A stretch of 64,000 bases of DNA from Haloarcula litorea (GCF_029338195.1 NZ_CP119779.1:1240001-1304000); one strand, 5' to 3'. Shown: positions 7,237-16,583, counted from the first letter of the stretch. A program made the numbers and translations. Notes: generated from the letters alone by a model not told the origin.

Positions 7237-9683
7237 CAGAAGTCACCCAGGCTGGACTGGTCCTCTCCGGGCTCGGCCGTCGGCTCGCTCCCCTCGTCGT
7301 CGACCGCCACCGTCACGTCCGGGTCCGGCTCCACGCCCTCCATCGACGGGTCGCGGTGGCCGGCGTTCTCCAGGACGGTCTCGGCGGTCTTCCGACGGCC
7401 CCGCAGCGCCGCCAGCACGACCGGTTTGGGGGCGTCCCGCAGTTCGGCGCGATCGGTGATGCCGGCGTCGAACAGCCGGCGGGCGCGCTTGCGGCCGACG
7501 CCGCGGACGCCCGCCAGTTCGACCAGTTCCTCCCGCACGCCGTGTTCGACCCGCGTGCGGGCCCTGCTGACGGCGCGGGCGACGTCTGCGTCGAGTTCGC
7601 TCGCCAGCGACTCGGCCGCACCCAGCAGCCACTGGGCGGTCTCGACTTTCCCGCGGATGTCGCCCGGCCCGACGCCGTACCGCTCGGTGATGGTGTCCTC
7701 GTCGACCTCCTCGGCCCAGTCCTCCAGCAGGCGGCCGGTCTTGAACGCCGCCAGCCAGTCCTCGAAGCGGTCCTCCTCGAACTCCGAGGGGGTCGGCCCG
7801 AGCAGTTCCGCCTCGCGCTCGTACAGCGCCATCTCGTACTCCTCGCGGTCGCCCGACCGGAGGTAGAGCTCGTACATGTCGGGGGTGCGCGAGACGAGGT
7901 GGTAGAGGCCCAGCGCCGAGATGTCGTCGGGGTCGCCGCCCGCCTCGGCTCCGCCGCCGTTTGCCGCAAGCTCGCTCGCGGTCGTGAACTCGGCGTCGGT
8001 GGGGTCGGTCTCGGCCGCAGTCCCCGCCTCGTCGCCGCCGTGGCGGGTCCAGTACTCCAGGCCGTCGATGATCTCGGCGGCGCTCATCGGGTCCAGATAC
8101 AGGCGCGAGACGGTGTGGCCAAGCGAGGTCGCGTCCAGTTCCACGTCTCGCGGCTCGTCGCCGCTCGACTGTCCCGAGGCGCTTCGCGCCTCGCTCTCGA
8201 GGAAGTCGTTGCGCTCCAGATAGGTCAGCACGTCGTCGACGACCCGCTCCAGCCGTCCGCTCTCCTCGGTCTGACTCGCGTACAGCGTCCGTTCGAGGAA
8301 CTCCAGCAGGCCCGACCGCGAGCGGGCGAACCCGGAGGAGACGGTGGCGAGGATGTGCGTCCGCAGGGCGGGCTCGGCGGCCAGTTTCGAGCGGACCGGT
8401 TCGGGGTCGGCCCAGACGTACCGCTCGAACAGCTCGTCGAGTTCGTCGTGGCTGCTGGCGACCAGGACGGCCTCGCCGTAGGGGTCGAGTCCGGGGCGGC
8501 CGGCCCGCCCCATCATCTGGTGGACCTCCAGCACGGAGAGGGGCTGCATCCCGCCGGCCGACCCGTCGTAGCGCCGCCAGTCGCGGACGACGACCCGCCG
8601 GGAGGGGGTGTTGACCCCGGCCGCCAGCGTCGGGGTCGCGCAGACGACCTTGACCAGGCGGTCCCGGAAGGCGTCCTCGACGAGTTCGCGGTGGTCGCGG
8701 GCGAGCCCGGCGTGGTGGAAGGCCGCCCCGTCGGCGACGGCGTCGGCGAGGTCGTCGCTGGTCTCCGCGTCGCTGACCTCGCGGATCTCGGCGGCGATCT
8801 CCGCGAGCCGGTCCCGCTCGTCGTCGGTCAGGTGGGGCCGGACGGTGCTGCCCAGCCGCTCGGCGGCGGCCTCGGCGTTGCGTCGGGAGTTGACGAACAC
8901 GAGCGAAGAGCCGCCCTCCTCGACGACGTTCCCCTCCTCGTCGGTGTCGTCCCGGAGCGTGTCCCGGACGACGGCGGCGGTCTGTTTCTCGCCGCTCTGG
9001 ACCGCGAGCCGCTGCTGGCTGCCGTCCTCGAGGTGCAGCGCCTGCCCGTAGTGGACCCCCTTCTTCAGGTCGATCGGCCGCCAGTCCGAGTCGACCAGCT
9101 CGGCGTCGAGCCAGTCCGCCAGCTCGCCGGCGTTGCCGATCGTCGCCGACAGCGCCACCGTCTGGAGGTCCGGGTTCAGCCGGCGGAGTTTGGCGAGGGT
9201 CACCTCCAGGGTGGGGCCCCGTTCCCCGTCGTCGACGAGGTGGACCTCGTCGGTGACGACGCAGGTCAGGTCCTCGATCCACGGGGCGTCGTTCCGGACC
9301 AGCGAGTCCACCTTCTCGCTGGTGGCGACGACGACGTCCTTGTCGGCGAGCCAGCCGCCCTCGGACTCGTAGTTGCCAGTCGAGACGCCCACGTCCAGTC
9401 CGTACCGCTCGAACTGCTCGAACTCGGCCTGCTTCTCGCTGGCCAGCGCCCGCAGCGGGACGATGTACAGCGCCTTCCCCCCGCGGGCGACCGAGGCGAG
9501 CATCGCCAGCTCGGCGACGAGGGTCTTGCCGCTGGCGGTGGGGATAGCCGCGACGAGGTTCTCGCCGGCGGTGACCCCGGCCTCGACGGCCGCGGCCTGT
9601 GGCGGGTACAGCTCCTCGATGCCGTCCTCGCGGAGGTGGTCGGGCAGCCAGTCGGGCACGTCCGGCAGGTCCGCAACGTCCAT
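7236..9683 (-). CDS. hel308: Ski2-type DNA helicase Hel308 (Hjm)
   Basis: An 815-residue superfamily 2 helicase. Walker [11 protein letters not shown] lies near 45-54, the DEVH box in [13 protein letters not shown], motif VI in [11 protein letters not shown], and the C-terminal part contains winged-helix, ratchet and HhH-like regions ([19 protein letters not shown]). Hel308 unwinds lagging-strand sides of stalled forks and aids recombination. The haloarchaeal version carries acidic insertions, here Ser/Glu/Asp-rich around 500-575, one of which is encoded across a perfect DNA hairpin (8176-8192). It ends with a short acidic tail and SSLGDF, resembling a PCNA-interacting peptide. Its promoter is at 9710-9715. 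Confidence 0.96.
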   Translation of the reverse strand: MDVADLPDVPDWLPDHLREDGIEELYPPQAAAVEAGVTAGENLVAAIPTASGKTLVAELAMLASVARGGKALYIVPLRALASEKQAEFEQFERYGLDVGVSTGNYESEGGWLADKDVVVATSEKVDSLVRNDAPWIEDLTCVVTDEVHLVDDGERGPTLEVTLAKLRRLNPDLQTVALSATIGNAGELADWLDAELVDSDWRPIDLKKGVHYGQALHLEDGSQQRLAVQSGEKQTAAVVRDTLRDDTDEEGNVVEEGGSSLVFVNSRRNAEAAAERLGSTVRPHLTDDERDRLAEIAAEIREVSDAETSDDLADAVADGAAFHHAGLARDHRELVEDAFRDRLVKVVCATPTLAAGVNTPSRRVVVRDWRRYDGSAGGMQPLSVLEVHQMMGRAGRPGLDPYGEAVLVASSHDELDELFERYVWADPEPVRSKLAAEPALRTHILATVSSGFARSRSGLLEFLERTLYASQTEESGRLERVVDDVLTYLERNDFLESEARSASGQSSGDEPRDVELDATSLGHTVSRLYLDPMSAAEIIDGLEYWTRHGGDEAGTAAETDPTDAEFTTASELAANGGGAEAGGDPDDISALGLYHLVSRTPDMYELYLRSGDREEYEMALYEREAELLGPTPSEFEEDRFEDWLAAFKTGRLLEDWAEEVDEDTITERYGVGPGDIRGKVETAQWLLGAAESLASELDADVARAVSRARTRVEHGVREELVELAGVRGVGRKRARRLFDAGITDRAELRDAPKPVVLAALRGRRKTAETVLENAGHRDPSMEGVEPDPDVTVAVDDEGSEPTAEPGEDQSSLGDF
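8176..8192. repeat. Perfect hairpin inside hel308
   Basis: GAGGCGC-TTC-GCGCCTC is a perfect 7-bp inverted repeat with a 3-nt loop, within the codons for a Ser/Ala/Glu-rich insertion of Hel308. On the minus strand its centre reads GCGCGAAGCGC, the same 11-mer found at 15328-15338 and close to the loop of the hairpins at 48543-48684 and 63884-63960. Confidence 0.8.
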
Positions 9684-9709
9684 TACGCCCCCGTTCGGTC
9701 CCGCTCCGA

Positions 9710-9715
9710 TTTAAA
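9710..9715 (-). promoter_or_regulatory. hel308 promoter TATA box
   Basis: TTTAAA lies 27-32 nt upstream of the hel308 ATG on the minus strand, ideal for a leaderless transcript that continues into cgi121. Confidence 0.65.
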
Positions 9716-9768
9716 CTGTCGTCCCGCGGTCCCCAACCGCTTTGTGAGGTGCCCCCAAACGCCGTCGT

Positions 9769-11055
9769 ATGGCTGAGGAGGTCGGCGACGACGGGACTGG
9801 CGGGTCACCGGCGACGGGCACGACGGCGACGGTCTCGGTCCTGCTCGTCGACGACGAACGTGACCTGGCGGACGTGGCGGCGCTGCACCTCGAACGGCGA
9901 CGCGACCCGTTCGACGTCACGGTCGTGACCACCGGGGAGTCGGCGCTCGATGTCGTCGGGAACGACGACGTCGACTGCGTCGTCAGCGACTACGAGATGC
10001 CGGGGATGGACGGACTGGACCTGCTGCGTGCGGTCAGGGAGATCGATCCCTCGGTCCCGTTCATCCTCTACACCGGGCGGGGGAGCGAGGAGATCGCCAG
10101 CGAGGCGATCTCGGCCGGGGTCACCGACTACCTCCAGAAGCGCGCGACCACCGACCAGTACGACGTGCTCGCCAACCGCGTCGAGAACGCCGTCGCCCGC
10201 CGCCGCTCCGAGCGCGCCCGGCGGGAGACGGAGCTGCGCTACCAGCGGTTGGTCGAGGCCTCGCCCCACGCTATCCTCGTCCACTACGGGGAGGACGTGG
10301 TGTACGCCAACGGGACGATGGTCGAACTCCTCGGACTGGACGACCGGTCGGACATCTACCGCAGCGACCCGCTGTCGTTCGTCCACCCCGATGACCGCGA
10401 TCGGATCCAGGACCGGATGGGGCGGATCGTCGGCGGCGACCGGTCCGCCGGCTGGGTCGCGTGGCGGCTCGTCCGCGACGACGGCGAGGTCCGCCACGTC
10501 GAGAGCCGCGGCTCGCCGATCGTCTACGACGGCAAGCAGGCGGTGCTGGGCGTCATCCGGGACGTGACCGAGCAACGAGGCCACGAGCAGCGGCTCGCGG
10601 CGCTCAACGAGGCGACCCGCGAGCTGCTGACCGCGGACTCCGCCGACGCCGTCGCCCGGACGACGGTCGAGGTCGCGGCGGACGTGCTCGACGAGCCGTT
10701 CGTCGGGGTCTTCGAACACGACGGGGGCGCGCTCGTCCCCGTCGCCGCGACCGAGGCCGCCAGCGACCGAACCCGCGTCTCCCGGACCGATCTGGACTCG
10801 CTGGCACTCTCGGAGGGGACCGTCGAACTGACCGCCTTTGAGGCGGGGGAGCCGCGGCTCGTCGAGGACTACGGGGCCCGCCAGGACACGCTGACGGACG
10901 TGTTCGAGACGGTGTTCCTGTTCCCGCTTGGCGACCACGGGCTGCTGTCGATCGCCGCGACGGAAACCGATTCCTTCGAAAGAATCGACCGCGATCTGCT
11001 GGAGATCCTCGGGCAGTCCGTCGTCGCGGCGCTGGACCGACTCGACGACGAGTGA
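9769..11055 (+). CDS. REC-PAS-GAF signalling protein without a kinase domain
   Basis: A 428-residue cytoplasmic sensor. The receiver domain (about 23-140) has the acidic pair in LLVDDERD, the phosphoacceptor Asp74 in VVSDYEMPGMDG, the Thr in ILYTGRGS and a Lys in DYLQKR, so it looks phosphorylatable. A PAS domain (about 155-275) and a GAF domain (about 280-428) follow. No HisKA, HATPase or HTH output is present and the gene ends at the GAF domain, so it must act through a partner. It is homologous to the first half of the hybrid kinase at 52274-54973, whose receiver is inactivated. Confidence 0.88.
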   Translation: MAEEVGDDGTGGSPATGTTATVSVLLVDDERDLADVAALHLERRRDPFDVTVVTTGESALDVVGNDDVDCVVSDYEMPGMDGLDLLRAVREIDPSVPFILYTGRGSEEIASEAISAGVTDYLQKRATTDQYDVLANRVENAVARRRSERARRETELRYQRLVEASPHAILVHYGEDVVYANGTMVELLGLDDRSDIYRSDPLSFVHPDDRDRIQDRMGRIVGGDRSAGWVAWRLVRDDGEVRHVESRGSPIVYDGKQAVLGVIRDVTEQRGHEQRLAALNEATRELLTADSADAVARTTVEVAADVLDEPFVGVFEHDGGALVPVAATEAASDRTRVSRTDLDSLALSEGTVELTAFEAGEPRLVEDYGARQDTLTDVFETVFLFPLGDHGLLSIAATETDSFERIDRDLLEILGQSVVAALDRLDDE

Positions 11056-11113
11056 CGACGGCAGCGATGGCTGCGAGGGGAACGCATTTGCCGGTCAGGG
11101 GCCAAGCGTGGCT

Positions 11114-11359
11114 ATGCGCATCGAGTACGACCGGGACACCTGTATCGGGATGTTCCAGTGTGTCGCGGAGTGGGACGCCTTCGGGCGCGACGAGGACGCC
11201 GGCAAGGCGGTGCTGGCCGACAGCGAGGAACGCGACGAGGACGTGTTCGTCCGGGAGGTCCCCGACGACGCGGAACTCGACGCGAAGTTCGCCGCACGGG
11301 CCTGTCCGGTCGACGCCATCGCGGTGTACGACGACGACGGCGAGCAACTGATCCCCTGA
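11114..11359 (+). CDS. Small ferredoxin, probable [3Fe-4S] type
   Basis: An 81-residue acidic ferredoxin. It starts at ATG 11114 (MRIEYDRDTCIGMFQC); a longer open frame upstream overlaps the preceding gene and is not needed. The cluster motif is C-x2-M-x2-C with a distal ACPVDAI, so the second cysteine of the usual C-x2-C-x2-C motif is Met. Three ligands favour a [3Fe-4S] cluster as in actinobacterial P450-associated ferredoxins. No redox partner gene is adjacent; the MATE exporter follows after 48 nt. Confidence 0.87.
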   Translation: MRIEYDRDTCIGMFQCVAEWDAFGRDEDAGKAVLADSEERDEDVFVREVPDDAELDAKFAARACPVDAIAVYDDDGEQLIP

Positions 11360-11407
11360 CGGATGTCGGCGACCGCCACCGAGACACGACCCTCGACCAC
11401 CCCCTAG

Positions 11408-12874
11408 ATGGTCCGGGACCTCCTCCGCCGGGTCGTCGAGGGCGTCCCCGCCGCCCTCGCGCGACTCGGCCTCGTCGACCGCCAGAAGGCGACCGAGGCG
11501 ACGGACCTCGCCGCCCCGGTGATGGTCACCGGCGGGCTCCGCATCCTGCTGCGACTGGCCGACTTCCTGATGGTCGGCATCGCGCTCGGGGACGCCGCCA
11601 TCGCCGGGCTCGAACTGGGCTTCCAGTACTACTTCGTGGGCTTCGGCCTGTCGCTGGCCGTCTCCTCGGGCACCATCAGCGTCGTCTCCCGGCTGCAGGG
11701 GGCCGACCGGCCCGACCGGGCCGACCTCGCCGTCAAGCAGTCGCTGTGGATCGCCCTGCTCATCTCTGCGCCGCTGACGGCCGCCTCCTGGCTCTACCCC
11801 GAGCTCCTGGTGGGGGTGCTGACCGACGACGCGACGACCATCGACTTCGGGGCGACGTACCTCTCCATCGTGATGCTGTCGATGGCCCCGCGGTTCTGGA
11901 GTATGGTCGCCTCGCGGGCGCTGGCCGGCAGCGCCGACACCCGGACGCCGATGTACGTCCGCCTGCTGACGCTGCCGACCAACGTCGTGTTGAACGCCGT
12001 CCTCATCTTCGGGCTGGGGCCGTTCCCCCGGCTGGACATCGCGGGGGCGGCAATCGGGACCGCCGCCGCGAACACGCTCGCGGCGGCCATCTTCCTCGGG
12101 CTGTTGGTGTCCGGCCGCTACGCCGTCTCGCTCCCGGTTCGGGGCCGGCAGGTCGACCTCTCCCTGCTCGGCGAGATCGTCCGCGTCGCCCTCCCGTTGT
12201 CGGGGATGCGACTGCTCCAGACGTTCGCCCGGTTCCCGTTCCTGTTCATCCTCGGGACGCTCGGGACGCCGGTGCTCGCGGCATACGCCATCGGCCGCCG
12301 CGTGATGCTGCTCGCGATGATGCCGGCGTGGGGGTACTCCACCGCCGCCTCGACGCTGGTGGGGCAGCACCTCGGGTCGGGCGAGGAGGCCGCCGCGGGC
12401 GACTACGGCTGGCAGACGCTGCGGGTGGCCCTGGCCGTCCAGCTGGCGATCGCCGCCGTCATCGTCGCCCTGGCCCGTCCGATCGTCTCGCTGTTCGGCA
12501 CCGAGTACCCCGGGCTGGCCGCGCAGTTCGTCCGCGTGTTCGGGCTGATCGTCGCCGGCTTCTCCGTCTCCCGGACGATGCGGGGGAGCCTCCGGGGCGC
12601 GGGCGACACCCGCTGGCCGCTCTACGGGACGGTCCTGGGCGGCTACTGCTTCCGGCTCCCCGTCGCGGCGCTGGCGCTGTCGCCCGCCGTGACCGTCACC
12701 GTCCCGCTGGTCGGCGTCACCCTCGCTCCGGGGATGGGGCTCGGCCTGTCGGCCATCTTCGCCGCGCTGATCGGCGACTTCTACCTGAAGGCGGCGGTCA
12801 ACACCGGTCGCTTCTGGACCGGCAAGTGGCGGGACGTCGCCCGCCGCTCCGGGGTCGGCGCGGCCGACGACTGA
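11408..12874 (+). CDS. MATE-family multidrug/toxin efflux transporter
   Basis: A 488-residue polytopic membrane protein with about 12 predicted membrane helices in two homologous halves, typical of MatE proteins (NorM/DinF class). After a ~30-residue cytoplasmic N-terminus the first half begins ATDLAAPVMVTGGLRILLRLADFLMVG, and the second half begins near VRVALPLSGMRLLQTFARF. These proteins exchange Na+ or H+ for organic cations, drugs or metabolites; the substrate is not predictable. It follows the small ferredoxin in the same direction. Confidence 0.92.
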   Translation: MVRDLLRRVVEGVPAALARLGLVDRQKATEATDLAAPVMVTGGLRILLRLADFLMVGIALGDAAIAGLELGFQYYFVGFGLSLAVSSGTISVVSRLQGADRPDRADLAVKQSLWIALLISAPLTAASWLYPELLVGVLTDDATTIDFGATYLSIVMLSMAPRFWSMVASRALAGSADTRTPMYVRLLTLPTNVVLNAVLIFGLGPFPRLDIAGAAIGTAAANTLAAAIFLGLLVSGRYAVSLPVRGRQVDLSLLGEIVRVALPLSGMRLLQTFARFPFLFILGTLGTPVLAAYAIGRRVMLLAMMPAWGYSTAASTLVGQHLGSGEEAAAGDYGWQTLRVALAVQLAIAAVIVALARPIVSLFGTEYPGLAAQFVRVFGLIVAGFSVSRTMRGSLRGAGDTRWPLYGTVLGGYCFRLPVAALALSPAVTVTVPLVGVTLAPGMGLGLSAIFAALIGDFYLKAAVNTGRFWTGKWRDVARRSGVGAADD

Positions 12875-12966
12875 CCCCGGTCGGTCGCCGTCGTGCCGCT
12901 CCCGACCGTCCGGCAAGCCCCTCGCCGTTTCTCAAGGCTTAATGTCCGGCCTGCGATAGGGAGGCT

Positions 12967-13062
12967 ATGAGCACGGCAACGAAACTCGTCCTCGGCACCA
13001 TCGTGGTCTCGGCACTGCTCTCGCTGGCGCTCGTCGCAAACCTCGTGCTGTTCTCGGCGTAG
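12967..13062 (+). CDS. 31-residue single-span membrane peptide
   Basis: ATG 12967 to TAG 13062 encodes MSTATKLVLGTIVVSALLSL followed by ALVANLVLFSA: a six-residue polar start with one Lys and then a ~24-residue hydrophobic helix. The next gene's ATG follows the TAG without a gap, which implies a bicistronic message and argues that this is a real small protein. Codons are the GC-ending ones of its neighbours. A GC-poor stretch with TTAATG (12940-12945) lies about 22-27 nt upstream as a likely TATA region. Function unknown. Confidence 0.6.
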   Translation: MSTATKLVLGTIVVSALLSLALVANLVLFSA

Positions 13063-13848
13063 ATGTTCGAGGAGCGCACGCTGACCGGGGGCCTCGCGGA
13101 GGTCGGGGACGCGTACGCCCCGGACGCGCTGGTGCTCGACTGCCAGCGGGACTTCGAGACGCTGGACCCGGCCGTCGCGGAGGAACTGCTCCTCCTGACG
13201 GAGACGGTCGACCCGCTCGACTACGACCCCGACTGGGTCCCCGAGGACGCTCCCGAGGAACTCCGGGAGTTCGTCGACGCCGACTTCACCGTCGGCCTGC
13301 CCGGGGACGGCGGCGTCGCCTGGACGACCCAGACCGAGCCGCCGTGCGTGTTCGTCAAGCCGCGGCTGGAGACCTCGCCCGAGGCGTTCGTCGACTTCCT
13401 GATCGCCGAGGCGCTCGTCGAGGTGAGCCTCGGCGAACCCGAGCAGTTCCTCGGGTTCTTCGGCGCACGCTACCCCGAGTTCGCCGCGACCGCCGGCCAG
13501 CGCCTCGACCCGGCGGGAACCTACCAGCTGGCGGTGGCGCTGTACGACGCCTACCTGGGACTCCAGACCCGCCGGGCCTTCGAGACGTGGGCCGATGACT
13601 ACCCCGCCCTCCACGACTCGTGGGCCGACGCCGGGAGACGGCTGGACCCGCGGCTGTCGGACCTCTCGACCGAGCTGGCCCGCGGGCAGACCACCTTCCC
13701 CGCGGCGGCCGAACTGGCCTGTAGCGCGGTCAAACACGGCCGGGACCTGCCCGCGCCGTTCGCGGCGCTTGACACCGACGCCTACCGCCGGCACGGGGCG
13801 GACTACGCCATCCGGTGGACGGCCAAGACCTTCGACGCGCTGGAGTGA
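13063..13848 (+). CDS. Haloarchaeal conserved hypothetical protein
   Basis: A 261-residue acidic soluble protein without signal peptide or membrane segment. It is rich in Asp, Glu and Ala, mostly helical in appearance, with scattered aromatic residues (WVPEDAPEELREFVDADF). It resembles haloarchaea-only conserved hypotheticals (possibly DUF7089; unverified). No catalytic motif is visible. It is directly downstream of, and probably cotranscribed with, the 31-residue membrane peptide. Confidence 0.75.
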   Translation: MFEERTLTGGLAEVGDAYAPDALVLDCQRDFETLDPAVAEELLLLTETVDPLDYDPDWVPEDAPEELREFVDADFTVGLPGDGGVAWTTQTEPPCVFVKPRLETSPEAFVDFLIAEALVEVSLGEPEQFLGFFGARYPEFAATAGQRLDPAGTYQLAVALYDAYLGLQTRRAFETWADDYPALHDSWADAGRRLDPRLSDLSTELARGQTTFPAAAELACSAVKHGRDLPAPFAALDTDAYRRHGADYAIRWTAKTFDALE

Positions 13849-13948
13849 AGTTTGGTGAGAGTCGTGACCGACTCCAGACGAAACCAGACAGAAGTTCGAA
13901 AAACGCCTTTCTGACGACTCTCCGTTGCACTCATCGGGTGCAAACCCG

Positions 13949-14473
13949 ATGGACGAGACACACCTCAGCAGGCGTAGCGTGCTGCGAACGAGCGGTGCCG
14001 CGCTGGCGGCCGCGACCGGACTCGGTGCGGCCGGGTCCGCGGCGGCGCGCAACGGTAGACGGCGGGGCACCGAGAACGGCAACGGCAAGCAGTTCGGCCG
14101 CGTCTGGGCGAACGACGTCCTCTGGCGGACGAACGTCGTGAACGTCCTCGACGAGGAGCCCGACCCCGCGGACGCCATCTACTTCGTCAACGACGGGACG
14201 GCGGCCTCGCTGCCGCCCAACGGCGGGGTCAACGGCGGCGGCTCGCCCTTCGTCTCCGAGTCCGCGCCGGGCGACCGGGACTGGAACGGCGGCCAGTGGG
14301 TCCACTACAGCGCACAGTTGGCCGACGACGTGACGCTCGACGAGCCGTTGACCGCCGAGGCCGACGTGCTTGCGGCCGCCGACGCCGGCACGCTGACGAT
14401 CAGCAAGGGCCGCCCCGACATCGACGGTGCGCCGCCGAACTTCTTCGTCTGCCCGCTGAACGGGCGGGCCTGA
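13949..14473 (+). CDS. Tat-exported protein of unknown function
   Basis: A 174-residue protein whose N-terminus MDETHLSRRSVLRTSGAALA carries a twin-arginine motif followed by an Ala-rich hydrophobic core and an AAA cleavage region, so it is probably exported folded. The mature part is small, acidic and Asn/Gly-rich, with paired Trp (RVWANDVLWRTNVVN, RDWNGGQWVHYSAQL) and ends with a single Cys. No lipobox, so it is likely secreted. ATG 13949 is chosen over a TTG at 13925. It resembles uncharacterised haloarchaeal secreted proteins; function unknown. Confidence 0.8.
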   Translation: MDETHLSRRSVLRTSGAALAAATGLGAAGSAAARNGRRRGTENGNGKQFGRVWANDVLWRTNVVNVLDEEPDPADAIYFVNDGTAASLPPNGGVNGGGSPFVSESAPGDRDWNGGQWVHYSAQLADDVTLDEPLTAEADVLAAADAGTLTISKGRPDIDGAPPNFFVCPLNGRA

Positions 14474-14485
14474 GCGGGCGGCCGC

Positions 14486-15286
14486 TCATCCCTCGGGCGG
14501 CCACCGCACCCCGAACTCCGATTCGAGCACCGCCGTCCACTCGGCGGGGTTCACCGACTCCTCGCGGACCGTCTCCCCGCGGCGCTGCTCGGTCAGCGTC
14601 CCGTCCCCGAGCCACTTGTGACCGCGCTCGGTCGCGATCGAGACGGTCGGATCGCCGGTGAACCCCGACTCCGGGGCCGTCGTCAGGTGGTCACAGGTCG
14701 CCGCGAAGTAGTCGGTCGCCCGGCCGGCGCGGGTGAAGATGTAGCGGTCGCGCCAGTCCTCCTCGTCCGGGTCCCGCAGCTGGACGCAGTGGTCGGCGTC
14801 CGGGCGGTCGCTCTCGACGGCCCGCCAGTCGACGCCGGCGGCGTCCGTGACGACGCGCCCGTCCAGCGGCGTCGGTCGACGCATCGTCGGCACGCCCAGC
14901 CCCACGTCGACGACGTACTCGCGGTCCAGGGCGGCGACGTGGGCCATGTGCGAGGCCGGCGGCGTCAGCTCCCCGTCGTCGACGACCCGGGCCGCCACGC
15001 GGGTCACGTCGACGCCGAGCGCGTCCAGCAGCGGCCCGAACGCCCCGTTGAGTTCGTAGCAGAACCCGCCCCGCCGGCGCGCGACGACCTTCGCGTAGCA
15101 GTCCGCCGGGGCGAGCGAGACGCCTCCGCCCCCGCGCTCGCCGTGCGGGTCGCCCGTGATGGCCAGTGTCTCGAACGGGACGGCCGTGACGTGGGCCGTC
15201 TGGAGGCGGGCCAGCGCGTCCGCGTCGAACGGCCGGACGTCGCCGGGAGCGAGGCCGACGCGGGCGAGGTACCGCTCCACGTCCAT
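14486..15286 (-). CDS. Arylamine N-acetyltransferase
   Basis: A 266-residue NAT-family acyltransferase using acetyl-CoA. The catalytic Cys is in RRGGFCYELNGAF, the His in ASHMAHVA and the Asp in YVVDVGLGVP, the Cys-His-Asp triad. The start is ATG 15286 (MDVERYLARVG, the family N-terminus); an in-frame ATG nine codons upstream is less likely. NATs acetylate arylamines and hydrazines; in archaea the natural substrate is unknown. It ends convergently 12 nt from the Tat-exported protein gene. Confidence 0.93.
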   Translation of the reverse strand: MDVERYLARVGLAPGDVRPFDADALARLQTAHVTAVPFETLAITGDPHGERGGGGVSLAPADCYAKVVARRRGGFCYELNGAFGPLLDALGVDVTRVAARVVDDGELTPPASHMAHVAALDREYVVDVGLGVPTMRRPTPLDGRVVTDAAGVDWRAVESDRPDADHCVQLRDPDEEDWRDRYIFTRAGRATDYFAATCDHLTTAPESGFTGDPTVSIATERGHKWLGDGTLTEQRRGETVREESVNPAEWTAVLESEFGVRWPPEG

Positions 15287-15323
15287 GCCCCTAGTCTGGT
15301 GGGGCGGGGGCAAAACGGTTCGG

Positions 15324-15347
15324 CGTCGCGCGAAGCGCGCCCCGACG
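15324..15347. repeat. Inverted repeat with GCGCGAAGCGC core, downstream of orc
   Basis: CGTCG (15324-15328) and CGACG (15343-15347) can pair around GCGCGAAGCGC (15328-15338), which is itself partly self-complementary. It lies between the orc stop and the NAT start, so it may act as a transcript end for orc. The 11-mer also occurs in the hel308 hairpin. Confidence 0.5.
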
Positions 15348-15374
15348 AGTATACGACGTAATACGAAGCAAACG

Positions 15375-16502
15375 CTACAGCCGGTCCAGCACCGCGTCGG
15401 CGTCGTAGTTCAGCGTCAGCTCCCGCGAGCGGCCCCGCCCGTCGACCTCGGCGTAGTCGGCGTCGATGATCCCGAGCTGGTCGAGCTTGTTGATGATCTC
15501 CGAGTAGCGGGTGTAGCCCAGGTCCGTCGCGTCGTTGAACGCGTCGTAGATCTCGCCGGCCCGCTTGCCGTCGTGGTCGGCGATGACCTCCACCAGCGCC
15601 CGCTCGGACTCGGACAGCTCCTGGAGCCGCCGGGAGAGGTGGACGTACTTGGACTTGTCGTAGGCCGCCTCCACGTCCTCACGTTCGACGGTCCGGGAGG
15701 CCCGCATCTCGGCGTTCATCCCGGCCCGCCGGAGGAGGTCGATCCCGACCCGCAGGTCCCCGCCCTGTTCCTCGGTGAGCTCCGCGACGCGGTCGAGGAC
15801 GGTCGGCCCGACGACGTCGTCGTGGAACCCGCGCTCGACGCGCTCGTCGAGGATGTCGACGATCTCGGGCTGGTCGTACTTGTTGAAGTAGACCTCCTCG
15901 GGCCGGAACACCGACTGGACGCGGGTGTCCAGCGCCTCGATGACGTCCAGGTCGAGGTCCGAGGAGATGCAGATGACGCCGATCTTCGCGCCGGAGTGGG
16001 CCTCGTGGGCGCGCAACAGCGAGTAGAGGGTGTCGCTGGCCTCGTTCTCGTAGAAGAGGTAGTTCACGTCGTCCAGCGCCACCACCAGCACCTCGTCCTC
16101 CTCGACGAGCTTGTCCGTGATCTGGGAGAACAGCTTCTTGAACGAGATGCCCGAGGAGGGCGGCTCGTAGTCGAAGATCTCCGCGAACAGCCGCGAGAAC
16201 ACCGCGTACCGCGTCGAGTCCACCTGGCAGTTGACCCGGACCGCCTGCACGTCCGTCTGGGCGGCCAGCTCGTCGAAGAGGATCTGGGCCGCGGTGGTCT
16301 TGCCCGTCCCGGGCGGCCCCCGCGCGATGACGTTCAGCGGCCGCGACCCGCGGACGGCGGGCCGGAGCGCGTACTTCAGCGTCTCCATCTGACTCGACCG
16401 GTGGCGGAACGTCTCCGGCAGCCAGTCGATCTCGAAGACGTGCTCGTCCCGGAACACGGACTCGTCCCAGCCGAGCATCCCCTCCTCCGGGTCCTCGCTC
16501 AT
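15375..16502 (-). CDS. Orc1/Cdc6-family replication initiation protein
   Basis: A 375-residue AAA+ ATPase with a C-terminal winged helix. Walker A RGPPGTGKTT lies at 61-70. The Walker B region is VVALDDVNYLFYE (about 140-152), where DD replaces the more usual DE. A winged-helix DNA-binding domain occupies about 290-375 (GYTRYSEIINKLDQLG). Haloarchaea carry many Orc1/Cdc6 paralogues; only some sit at origins. No AT-rich origin, ORB-like repeats or replication partners flank this gene (upstream gap is 81 nt), so it is probably a non-origin paralogue. ATG 16502 is preferred to the GTG at 16511. Confidence 0.93.
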   Translation of the reverse strand: MSEDPEEGMLGWDESVFRDEHVFEIDWLPETFRHRSSQMETLKYALRPAVRGSRPLNVIARGPPGTGKTTAAQILFDELAAQTDVQAVRVNCQVDSTRYAVFSRLFAEIFDYEPPSSGISFKKLFSQITDKLVEEDEVLVVALDDVNYLFYENEASDTLYSLLRAHEAHSGAKIGVICISSDLDLDVIEALDTRVQSVFRPEEVYFNKYDQPEIVDILDERVERGFHDDVVGPTVLDRVAELTEEQGGDLRVGIDLLRRAGMNAEMRASRTVEREDVEAAYDKSKYVHLSRRLQELSESERALVEVIADHDGKRAGEIYDAFNDATDLGYTRYSEIINKLDQLGIIDADYAEVDGRGRSRELTLNYDADAVLDRL

Positions 16503-16583
16503 CACTTTCACCGAGCTTCGCTGCCCACTTAACCATTCCCCAGGGACGGCGAAAGTGGAGCCGGCGGCGGGCGAGCGGCCCCG

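Noticed and set aside
7243-9282. 679-codon minus-strand ORF within hel308 in another frame
   Set aside because: Arg/Gly/Pro-rich shadow; the hel308 frame has all helicase motifs.
10604-12916. 770-codon minus-strand ORF opposite the sensor, ferredoxin and MATE genes
   Set aside because: No domain is visible and it is Gly/Asp/Arg-biased; the plus-strand genes are clearly real.
16503-16583. Replication origin next to orc
   Set aside because: The gap is 81 nt, not AT-rich, and has no repeated ORB-like motif; on the other side only a hairpin is seen.
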